Shown one piece after another: positions 35,691 through 64,000 of a DNA stretch of 64,000 bases. The stretch is taken from positions 13,146,921 to 13,210,920 of the forward strand of contig CM067505.1 of NCBI GenBank assembly GCA_034509495.1. The letters run 5' to 3'. The notes below the pieces were generated by a model. It saw only the letters and a list, made by a program, of their open reading frames with translations, was not told the DNA's origin and ran no database searches. The stretch is from Acestrorhynchus altus. Its lineage: Eukaryota; Chordata; Actinopteri; Characiformes; Acestrorhynchidae. Position 1 is the first letter of the stretch. The number at the start of each line of letters is the position of its first letter. Made by a program: the position numbers and the translations under genes.

Positions 35691-35949
35691 AGTAATGACT
35701 GCCTCTAAGAACAGCACTGTGTTGTGTTTTCTCTGTAAGCAGGGCTTAAGATTAAGACTTTTACTGATTTCATTTTACAGAGCTGACAATAAATCGTGCT
35801 CTCAGAGGTGCTGACAGCCTGAGAGACAGAGTGGTTCATTCTGAAATGGTGGTTTTCAGTTTTGATCAGATGTTTGATTTGGAGCTTCAGTGTGATTTAA
35901 AATAAACTATTCACACACGCATGTGGTTTGCAGGATTAGCTCACGTATC

Positions 35950-36048
35950 CTTTGATTCTCAGACGACGTGGACTGATTTGACCCCGCTCACACACGACCC
36001 CTCCTTCTGAGCCGCGTCACGTGTGTGTGTGTGTGTGTGTGTGTGAAG
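35950..36048 (+). promoter_or_regulatory. rnf115 promoter/leader with E-box and (GT)n
   Basis: CACGTG at 36018-36023 runs straight into about thirteen GT units, which end four bases before the rnf115 start codon. The AAGATGGCGG at 36047-36056 matches the YY1 core and contains the start codon, a common arrangement in housekeeping genes. Confidence 0.5.
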
Positions 36049-54863
<18,815 letters not shown>

Positions 54864-55750
54864 TGATATCCCTCGCTCGTAAAGCACTCCAGATGCACCA
54901 AGTGCTCTCCACCATGTGCCTTCTTTGCTCACTTGCATACAGACTGAGACACATCTCACATTCGTTGATCACACCATTTTGAACTCTGTTCAAGGAGAAC
55001 TTTCTGAGACACTGAGTACAATATAATTCTTACAGATGCACAGAACATAAGGTCACTTTTTATAATGTGCAAAATAATCTGTTGAATATGTATGTTTTTT
55101 GACCTAAAATGCATACATTTGTACAACATGAAATTAAACATTTAATTGAGAAGAAAACCATTCTCGACTGTTCAGTCCAAGTTACCAACAAATTGAGATA
55201 CAACTACATTTTTGCCTTCAGATGTATCTTGGTGAGGGCTACTTTGGTGAGAGAGACCGGGATTAAGCTTAATGTTCACTTTACCTTACATATAAACAAC
55301 TGCTCTAAGAGACAAACTCTGGAATGTTATTGCATAGGGCATGCAATGATAAATTATAAGCTTTTTTACTTTACAAAATGTAATGTGTGAATTTGAATGC
55401 ATTCTCAGGATCTGTTACTTTTTAACAATTCTGTATTTTAAATTTAACTTGTTAATATTAGTAGTATTATTATATTCCTACAGTCTTTACAGAGTCTTGT
55501 AGTCTGTCCTTCTGTGCAGCTTTGATTAGTTTTATGTTGCAGCTGATAATGTGATATATTTCTGCAGTTCATCTGAAACACAAAAACAACCTGAAATAAC
55601 CAACCATGTCTGGTAATTGACGTCCAGTCCAATACAATGGATTGAAGAAAAAGTTCTCCTTACACTGTTTCAACTCTGTGATTTTGATGGGGTTGCTTGT
55701 ATGACTAGCTCTTTTTTTGGTCCTTCCACAAGACTTGTATGTAGTTATTG
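54864..55750 (+). other. rnf115 3' UTR and downstream
   Basis: No coding signal. ATTAAA at about 55,132 is a candidate polyadenylation signal about 270 bases after the stop. Confidence 0.45.
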
Positions 55751-55753
55751 TAT

Positions 55754-55890
55754 TGCATTTACATTTATGGCATTTAGTAGACACCCTTATCCACGGCTAC
55801 TTACAAAAGTGCTTTGCTGTTCACTCAGAAAATATCCTTAGCTAGTAGACAAGGCTAGAATCCAGAGATTCCTCATGCTTAGATGCTGTC
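55754..55890 (-). mobile_element. Truncated L2-type 3' end
   Basis: TTTACATTTATGGCATTTAG, then CACCCTTATCC, CTTACAAAAGTGCTTTGCTG and CCTTAGCTAGTAGACAAGGC repeat the order found at 50,366-50,475. This is a second copy of the L2-like LINE's last 130 or so bases, cut at the 5' side as LINE copies usually are. Confidence 0.8.
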
Positions 55891-55899
55891 TGTATTGCT

Positions 55900-56320
55900 G
55901 CTCTTAATACTGCCAGCCCCAACTGATGTGTAGCAATGACTTTGAAATATTTTAAAAACCTAAAATCTTCTTTGGCTGAGGCATAGAACAAACCCATAAA
56001 CCTTTGTGGTGAAGACCAAACATGAAAGGCTCTGCTAATTGTTATTCTCTTAAATGAAATACTGCCTCTTTAAACAAGCTCCTACTCCAAGAGAATTGTA
56101 TGGGGTTTTTTTTCAACACAGACACTTAATTTGGGATAATTTTGCTTGATACATAATTGTTAAAACTATTTCTGCATCATTTGATTAATGTGGCTCCTTT
56201 TTCTAGGTTTAGGATTTAGAGGAAGATCTAATCACAAGTAAAATTTATGCAAAATTTTAAAGGGTTTCTAGTGGCACTTAATGAAAATAAATGGGAAATA
56301 AATATTTGCATGTTTTACAT
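55900..56320. other. Intergenic, nothing recognised
   Basis: AT-rich sequence with no supported feature. Confidence 0.45.
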
Positions 56321-56324
56321 GTGC

Positions 56325-56905
56325 AGTGATCAGCCGTAATACTTATCAACTCCACTGATCATACAGGAGCATGTTGTAGTTCTATAATTACAGACTGTAG
56401 TCCATTTGTATCTCTGTATACTTTGGTATCCTCCTTTTACCCTGATCTTCAATGGTCAGGTCCCCACATGTTCCCCAGGGCAGGTATTGTGTGGGACGTG
56501 GACCATTTTCAGCACTGCAGTGTCACTGACATGGTGATGGTATGAATGGATCAGACAGAACAGTGCTCCTGGAGTTTTCAAACCACTGTTTGTCACTGTT
56601 GAAATGAGAATATCAAAAATATCCAGCCAACAGTGTTATGTGGGCTGCATCCTGTGAGCACTGATGAAGAACTAGAGGATGACCAACACAAACTGTTCAG
56701 AAGCAGACAAGCTTCTGCAAGTTGGACCAATTAGGGGTGTCTAAGAGAGTGGACAGTGAGTGTTTAAACACTCCAGCAGCACTGTGGTGTCTACCAGCGC
56801 AACACAATAAGACCACCACCATATTTGTGTCACTGCAGTGCTGAGAATGACACACCACCACGTAATACCTGCTCTGTGGTGGTCCTGACCATTGACATTA
56901 ATTAG
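56325..56905. repeat. Fold-back (inverted) repeat element, about 580 bp
   Basis: A left arm from about 56,449 to 56,590 and a right arm from about 56,748 to 56,896 are imperfect reverse complements. Paired landmarks are AATGGTCAGG with CCTGACCATT, TTTTCAGCACTGCAGTG with CACTGCAGTGCTGAGAA, and CAGTGCTCCTGGAG with CTCCAGCAGCACTG. The loop is about 150 bases. I recognise these motifs as a high-copy dispersed repeat of otophysan fish, class uncertain. Confidence 0.7.
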
Positions 56906-56909
56906 AACC

Positions 56910-58960
56910 ACCAATGAATCTACGGAATAAGCTTCTACCAGTTTTGTATAGATGAAAGAAATTTTCACCCATTTCTCAGGTTGATTGGATAATTCTAGTA
57001 GATTGAAATTTCCAAATAATTCCAAATTAGCGGCAGGTTCTCAATTAGCTATGTGGACTATCAGTTTTTCAGCTTCAGTTTTACCCTGTGTTTGAATGCT
57101 GAAAGATGAAATATCTTCCAACCTTCAGTTTTCAAACAGACTGAAGCAGCATCTACCTGTTTCCAGATGAACCTGGTGACATAATCATGCTTATCCAAGT
57201 AAGCTCTGTTGCATTTGCTGTGAGGAACTGCAGGCTGCATTAGTTAAGTGTGTGTGTCTATATATACACATACATACACACACTATATTTTTGGCCATTC
57301 TCCTTCTCAGGGTTGAATCATGAAATTTGACCTTATCTGAGGGGAGTGGTGCCTGCAGACTGCAGCTAACAGACTGACATATTTCAATATCTTTTGATTG
57401 CTCTATAGTGTCCTGCTTCTGTATACTTTTCAGCCTTCTTCACTAAGCTGGAAGGTTTGTATTTCAGTAACAGTTTGCTTCAGGATACTAATAATCAAGC
57501 CTAGTCCACATAATATCAAGTTTGTTAGAAATGTTGCTTCTTTTTTCTGGCAGATTTTGATATCATATGCTTAACTCTAAACTAATTACATCACTTGGAT
57601 TCAAGTGGAAAGTTCAGGAAAGTTCTTACCAACTACATTAGCCTGCAATGAGGCAGTATTCCATTCCTAGAACCCTCTTTTTAGACATACGAGTGTAAAG
57701 ATTTTTTACATTCATGAAAAATTATGTAAAATGAATTGTCTTCTATGGAACCTATTATGTAGAATTCTTTTTAACACCCGAGACATTAAAATGTATCTTA
57801 AATTGATTACATGTAAAAAAGGGGGGAAGTGTGTAAATTAGATTATTCTAGATAAGCTTTAAATCTTTGTAAAAGGGCAGAAGTCAGTATCCTTCAAATG
57901 ATATTTACAGAGATACACTTCATAGCTAGGATATGAGTCACAGCTGCATCATGTACCATCTGTAGTTGGATGAGGTCTTTCACTGTTCTCCTTGCCAGCC
58001 ATTTTACGGCCAATATGATTGTCTTAAAGGTACCATAGTATGTAAAACTGTATTTACCTTGGCAAAGGGCAACATGGCTTTCTTTTCCCCTTTAATATGT
58101 TTTCTGAGATGAACACTGCCACAAATATTCAAGCAAGGAACTGACAGACCATGGATATTTTAGAAGGCGGCTTGCAATGTGATTCATACACCATCTATGC
58201 ACACATTAGAAAACACTTTAATACTCAGTAAATTTATTCTATGCTCCCTTTATCCAAAAGCTAAAGCCACTTAGTGAATTTTGTTCTGCTGTTCACTTTA
58301 AGATATATTGAATGTAAGGACCAGCAAATAGACCCTGTCTGGTTATAACTTGCAGAAAAACTTTTATATGCCAGGGCTGCCCAGTTCTGGTGCTTTCCCT
58401 GTTTCCTTCCTGTACTGTAGTTGGGCACTCCTGTCATAAACCACTGATGAATTATCCTTGACAGCTGACTGCCATTGGTTATTAAATGCTGGGACACTTT
58501 ACATTCCTGTCACCACATGGTGAAGCCCAAAATATTCTTGACTTCTAAAGTAAGTTACTGTCTCATGTGCTATCACACACACTGATTGTTGTCATCCTCA
58601 TAACATAGACTCACATGTTATTACTGCCAGGAAAAGACCTTGTAACTCCAAAATGAGAACTGAACAGAAAAAGACCTTCTTTCAGTGAAAGTCAACATAA
58701 GACTTTAGAAGAACTATTTATCAAATAGGTGTCAATAGTCCAGGCTTTAGGCCTGTTTAAGTATCAGGGCTGACCATTGGCATCCCTTCATAACAACAAT
58801 ATTAATAAAGTTATTATTCTATATGTCTATGTATATATTTGTCTATCGACCTGTCTGTCTCTCTCTTCTATGTTTCTGTCTACCTCAATCTATCCGATAA
58901 TCTTCTGATGGTTACCATCCTATGATAATGCACAAAACAAAAGGAGGTCAACAGAGGTCT
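56910..58960. other. Intergenic, nothing recognised
   Basis: AT-rich with a few short repeats such as GTCTATCTAC-type runs at 58,820-58,900. No gene could be supported. Confidence 0.45.
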
Positions 58961-58964
58961 TCAC

Positions 58965-59870
58965 TGTTTTTCAATGGTCTTCAGCGGTCTTTGATAGTCT
59001 TCAGTGTTTTTCAGTTGTCATTAGTGTTTTTCAGTTATCTTCAGTGTTTTTCAGTTATCTTCAGTGTTTTCAGGGGTCTTCAGTGGCCTTCACTTGTCTT
59101 CAGCGTTCTTCAGTGACCTTCAGTGTTCTTTAGTTTTTTTCAGGGGTCATCAGTTGTCCTAGGTGTTCTTCAGTGGCCTTCAGTTGTCTTAAGTCTTCAG
59201 TGTTTTTTGGTTGTCTTCAGCGATCTTCATTGTTTTTCAGTGGTCTTCAGTTGTCTTAGTGGTTTTCAGTGTTCTTCAGTGGCCTTCAGTTGTCTTTAGT
59301 TGTCTTCGGCGGCCTTCAGTTGTCTTCAATGTTCTGTGTTTTTCGGTTGTCTTCAGTTGTCTTTAATGGTCTTCAGTGTTTTTCAGTTGTCTTCAGTGGA
59401 CTTCTGTTGTCTTCTGTGTTTTTCAGTTGTCTCTGGTTATCTTAAGTGACTTTCAGTGTATTTCAGTTGTCTTCGGTGGCCTTCAGTGTTTTTCAGGGGT
59501 CTTCAGTGGCCTTTGGTTGTCTTTAGCATTCTTCAGTAGTCTTCTGTGGCCTTCAGTGTTCTTAGTTTTTTTTCAGGGGTCATCAGTTGTCTTAGGTGTT
59601 CTTCAGTGGCCTTCAGTTGTCTTCAGTGTTTTTCGGTTGTCTTCCGCCATCTTCATTGTTTTTTCAGTGGTCTTCATTTGTCTTGGTGGTCTTCAGTGTT
59701 TGTCGGTGATCTTCAGTGTTCTTCAGTTGTCCTAGGTGTTCTTCAGTGGCCTTCAGTTGTCTTCAGTGTTTTTCGGTTGTCTTCAGTGATCATTGTTTTT
59801 CCAATGGTCTTCAGAGTTTTTCAGTTGTCTTCAGTGTTTTTCGGTTGTCTTCAGTGATCTTAAGTGTGCT
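58965..59870. repeat. Minisatellite on TTCAGTGTTTTTCAGTTGTC
   Basis: About 900 bases of diverged tandem units near 20 bases, TTCAGTG, TTTTTCAG, TTGTC and TTCAGTGGCC in varying order. The plus strand is T-rich and poor in A. Long Phe/Ser/Val open frames across it are by-products. It ends about 250 bases before the CpG island. Confidence 0.92.
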
Positions 59871-60099
59871 TCAGGGGTCAGGAGAACCACAGAATGAAAT
59901 TGTTTGGTAGTGACACACATATGTAACATGGACCACAACCTCAAAGATGTTTGCGAACCCTGAGGAATTCATGCCCTGGAGATGCTGTCAGTCCCGACAG
60001 AGTGCTTCCTCACTCTCACGTGGAGGGAGAGATGGATAAAGGTCTCCGTGGTCACGATGTGACATCTCACTTTAACAAGCAGTTCTTAAAACAGCTCAC

Positions 60100-61460
60100 G
60101 AATCCCACCATGAAGCCCAAACCAGTCCGACCACCACTAAGACACCCGCCGTCTCCACGTAGACCAGCTTCTCCTAGCTTTCGTTCCGCCTCCAGTCCGC
60201 GGCGGCCAATAGGAGAGCGTGAAAAACAACCGCCGAAACGGCTCCTACAGAGCTTCAGCACCTGAGCGAGGAGCTGCAGGTCCACCTGCTGCTCGGTGTG
60301 CAGGACGGCGGCTCGGGGCGTCTGGCCGTGTGTCGCACAGAGAAAAATGAAAACAAACAAGCGGACATTTTGTCTCGCTCTGAGAACAACACCTCCGCGG
60401 AGATAAAGTGAGGGAACAGGAGAGAGTGGGAACAGCACGGATATAGCGCCCTCTTTCTGTCCCTCTCTCCTCCTCCCTCCCTCCCTCCTCCTCTCTTCTC
60501 CTCCCTCTCTCCTCCTCCTCCGGAGAATGCCCGTGTTGTAGTGACAGAAACGGTTCGGGCTCGCAGACATGGAGGCCCGGTTAACGGCTCAGGCCCGCTC
60601 GGACGCCGCTGAGCTCGACTAGCGCGGGGCCGGAGAGGGAGAGCGGCGCCATTTCGGGAGGACTGTCGGGCGACGGCGGCGGGCCGAGCAGCAGGCAGAG
60701 GCCGAAGAAAGCGAGATCCATTTCGGGTTTGTGTTGATTCAACGCGGCCGCCATTTTGTTGACAGTTGGTGTTTTTAAGAAGCTGCGCGAGCCCCGGTCC
60801 GAGCCCCGCCCGGCTGTCACTGCTCGGCCTCGGGCCTCGGCGGTGGCTTTTTCTCGGCCTTTTCCAGGCGTCCCGAGTCCGGAGCACTTTCAGCACCGCG
60901 GAGCCCAGCCGCGGAGCTAGCCCGCTAACGCTAACCGCGCCAGTAACGTGCCACTGACAGGACACCTCTGCTGACCAGCGTCCCCGCCGTGTCCCCGGCA
61001 GGCCGGCCTTTATTCAACGCTCTAACGCTGTCCTTCGCCCTGTGCTTCTATGCTTCTCGCCTTCACGCCTTACAGCCGCCTTACCCGACACGCTCGCGCA
61101 GGGACAAAACGCGTCTCCCTGCAATGAATGGTGTGTGTCCAGACGGACTGAGCGCAGGGACAGGCAGGGCTCGCGCGGCTCGTTAGCTGGACCCTGATCC
61201 GGGGACACTTCTGTAGCTACGTGGCTGCTTGTGTTTGTCGTCTTCCACATTTGTGACTGCTGTCTCTCCTCCTTCGCACGTCGCCAGTCCGCGAGGGAGG
61301 CTCGCGCTGGTGCGGATCCGGGCTCAGAGATGTGATCGGCCGCTCGTCAGGGTGAGAGGTGTGTGTGTGTTTGTTGCTCTCCTGTGTGTGGAGGACTCTT
61401 GCAGCTCGCCAGAACTAAGTGTTGAAGGAGAAGCGGAGAAAGGTGAGGCCAGGCTGCCCA
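60100..61460. promoter_or_regulatory. CpG island with probable first exon of an unnamed gene
   Basis: GC-rich with dense CpG throughout, unlike the flanking AT-rich DNA. GGCCGCCATTTTG (60,747-60,759) is a YY1-type element. A plausible noncoding exon ends AGAAAG|GTGAGG with its donor at 61,443. I saw no coding exon that I could name in the window, so the gene would extend to the right on the plus strand; a bidirectional promoter is possible. Open frames on both strands inside the island reflect high GC, not proteins. Confidence 0.6.
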
Positions 61461-64000
61461 GCGGGATGCTGTCGTTTTGGGAAGACTGCAATCAAGATCC
61501 AAGTGTTTTTATTAGTCCTCTGTTACAGGCAGCTGTGCTGGAATTCAGACTCTGTGGAGCTAACAGCAGAGAATATGAGCCGTGCTAAAAGTTCTCTGGG
61601 GACAGATGCCTTGTTTTGGTGTGTGTGTGTGTGTGTGTGTGAGAATGAGTGTGAGAGAGAAGCACTTTAGAGGAAGATAGGAACGAACTCTGCTTTAAAT
61701 TCACCACTCCATTTCCTACTACTGAGAAGTTGTGTGAGGCTCATAACTTTAAGACATGTGTGTTCAAGTGGTTTATTTACCACTGCTTTGGAGCTGCTTT
61801 CTTATTGACAGGTAGGGAAGTTGAAGGGGAACTTGCATGGTGTTTAACAATGATCAGATTGTGCACCTGTCGGTGCTTTTAGTGCCTCAGTGGTAGAACA
61901 GGTCATCCTGAAGGAACGTTGATTATAATGGGTCACTGCACGTGCACACTTGCTGGAGCCTTGGCTGGTGCGCTTGCCAGAGGAGAGCTTCTTTTATGGA
62001 CTGACCACTCAGCAGCTGATAAGAGAGAATCTGTCTGGAAACCTCTGAGCCACCCCTGACCTCTAACCTCTAAGCGAGGTTATTTGCTGCCAAGAGAGGA
62101 GGAGGAGTTCCCATCGTCAACACAAGGCGGCTGTGCCTTCTCTCCTCTCAATAGGCAGATAAAGACTGTTTAAAGATAGTTTAGATGTAGAATTAGCCTA
62201 GTCTCAAACAGATTGCTGACCATCTCATCATTATTTAAAAGAGCAGCCTCACCTTTGGAATATGTTGCAGTAAATGCATGCGTCAGCTCTGTCCTGCAGT
62301 AGTAGGCTGCACATTGTTCGTTTTAATGGGGTTCATTTAACGGGCCAAAGCTCTTGTAAAGTGACGAACGTTGCAAAAATGTCCGCAGGGTAATGAAGAT
62401 GATGCATAATAAGGATGCCACTGATGTCCGTCCTCATTTTGGTGGCTTTTCAGTATGTCAGCAGTTGAGATTGCCCTCATAGCCACAGAAATAAATACAT
62501 TCCAGCATTTGTTTATAATCCTGCACAAATGAGAGAGTGATGGAGGTAGCTGGAAAAGGAAACTTGCACTAAGTCTAAGTTTAAACTACAGCTAGTGTAA
62601 CATATTCTTTGGCCTTTTTTTTTTCATTCCGTATTGTCACCCCCAGCTTCACAGTATGTTGATGAATTCCTGGATCTGTGACTCCTCCTGTGTGTCTCAA
62701 CCCAGTAGTGTTTTTTTTAAGCTCTCTAGTTCCAGTGTTTGCCATAGGATCAATTGAATGTGGTCTGTGGTAAAAGAGAGCCTGTCTAATTAAAGCAGTG
62801 TTTTGTACCTTTACGGAGGATGTCACAACAAGGTCAACTGCAGCAGTTCCAAGGAAGAGAGGGACCAGAGCATTGCAAACCAGCTTCCATTTAAAGTGAA
62901 ATGGAGGGAGGGGGAAGAGAAAATACTTTCTGGACTTCTGTTGTTCTAGTCTTGGCTACAATGAATAGAACACAAGATTCGGATATTGCCTTTGGAAGCT
63001 ATGGAATCTGTGTTGAAGTAATCCTGCAGGTGTGAAAGTATTATACTTAAGTTTTTTAAACTCATTCTCCCACTTAGTTGTCAAAAGAGGTGCCAAGCAG
63101 AACAGTGAACTGTAACTGCTGTAACAGTAACTGTAAGCTTTAAGCTTGAACTGTAAGCTTTTTTATCTTCAGCCATTTGTTGAAAAATGTTTTCTCCTTT
63201 TCAGTGCAGAGTGTGAAAATCTGACTTAAGTTTTGTAAGACCTTAAACACTTAGGAAATAGTGGAGTGATTGTCACTGAGGGAGGGACAGACAGAGGAAA
63301 GCAAAGGAGGGAGGGAGTGCTACAGAAAATCTGTTTTCGATTAGCGGGAACACAACGACTCTGGTTTGACCGCTGTACTGTGCTGTTTCCAAGTGAGTAA
63401 GAGACGGAGAGTAAGAGAGTAAGTGGAAAATGAGAAGGAAGGCAGTGTTGTGGGGGGTGATGTAGTGAAAAGGAAAGAAGGATGATGTGATTGTGAAGGG
63501 AAGTATGTGAACTGGGGTGGTATGTTGGGGGGCCTTTGACAGAAAAAGGGGTTTGGATTTTAAGAGATATGGAGTGAGTAATCGTAGTAAACATAGAAAC
63601 GTGGGTGTGGGGAATGCCAGGCAAGACTCCAAGTTCTGGACCACAGTTTATAGTGGCAGCGATCCTACAGAAAGCAATTTCCCTACATAGAATGCGGTCA
63701 CTAATGAAAATGCGTTTTTCCATCCGATTTCACAGAGAGCGCGTTCATCCTGCCCGGATCAGTAAACGGCCATGCTCACATGGATACGATTTTTGATGAT
63801 CCAGACATTCTTAATAGACTCTTTACACTGCTGATAAGCTTGTGTTCTCAGTGGGGCATGAAGAAACTGTCTGCATGGCTCTCCTCTCTTGTTCTGCCTT
63901 TCTCTCATTTTCTTGCCCTCCTGCTTGCTCATTTTGATTGGCTGTTGAGGAGGGCTAGTGAAGACAGCGAGATCCTCTGACTCCCAGTGTTTGTGCTTAG
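61461..64000 (+). other. Probable first intron of the unnamed gene
   Basis: Contains a (GT)n tract at about 61,619-61,641 and purine-rich GAGGGA stretches at 63,280-63,480. I recognised no coding exon. Short open frames at 63226-63980 show no conserved motif. Confidence 0.4.

Noticed and set aside
58922..59910. Repetitive open frames of about 100 codons
   Set aside because: They follow a 20-bp tandem repeat that avoids stops. The products are hydrophobic repeats present in several frames at once.
60067..60965. Minus-strand open frames of 167 and 236 codons in the CpG island
   Set aside because: High GC lowers stop frequency. The peptides are Arg/Pro/Gly-rich with no domain and overlap in different frames.
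63226..63980. Open frames at the right edge, including one of 165 codons on the minus strand
   Set aside because: No conserved motif, no splice context, and similar frames occur by chance in purine-rich DNA.

Overview
This window is vertebrate nuclear DNA and almost certainly comes from a teleost fish. It has GT-AG spliced genes with short exons, long AT-rich introns, abundant microsatellites, many Tc1/mariner copies, and L2, RTE and L1-Tx1 type retrotransposons. The repeat types look like those of otophysan fishes (characins, catfishes and relatives), but that rests on recollection of repeat families and is not proven here.

I could reconstruct four genes exon by exon, plus one partial gene at the left edge. 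From left to right they are: the first coding exon of a probable ciart (minus strand, 1-158); mrps21 (minus, two coding exons, 87 aa); crabp2 (plus, four exons, 142 aa); scamp3 (plus, nine exons, 339 aa); and rnf115 (plus, nine exons, 307 aa). Human counterparts of all five lie in 1q21-q23, so this is a compact block of conserved synteny. The products do unrelated jobs: circadian repression, mitochondrial translation, retinoic acid handling, endosomal membrane traffic and ubiquitin ligation. They do not form a pathway. A CpG-rich region at about 60.1-61.5 kb looks like the promoter and first exon of a further gene that I cannot name.

The rest is mostly repeats. 0-11 kb: ciart edge, a tRNA-derived SINE, minisatellites, a CCAAT/E-box cluster, an L1-Tx1 fragment, and mrps21 with a tandem array on each side of its first exon. 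11-26 kb: Tc1 fragments, an orphan exon-like segment, crabp2, and a Tc1 copy sitting in a microsatellite. 26-36 kb: scamp3 and its long 3' UTR. 36-55 kb: rnf115, whose introns hold three decayed Tc1 copies, a decayed RTE-like LINE, an L2-like LINE and one Tc1 element with an uninterrupted 340-aa transposase. 55-64 kb: a fold-back repeat, a 0.9-kb minisatellite and the CpG island.

I found no convincing new system. The observations most worth checking are the intact Tc1 element, the 3' tail shared by a SINE and the L2-like LINE, two Tc1 elements abutting on a single TA, the (TG)n tract in front of a crabp2 splice acceptor, and the candidate circadian promoter upstream of ciart.
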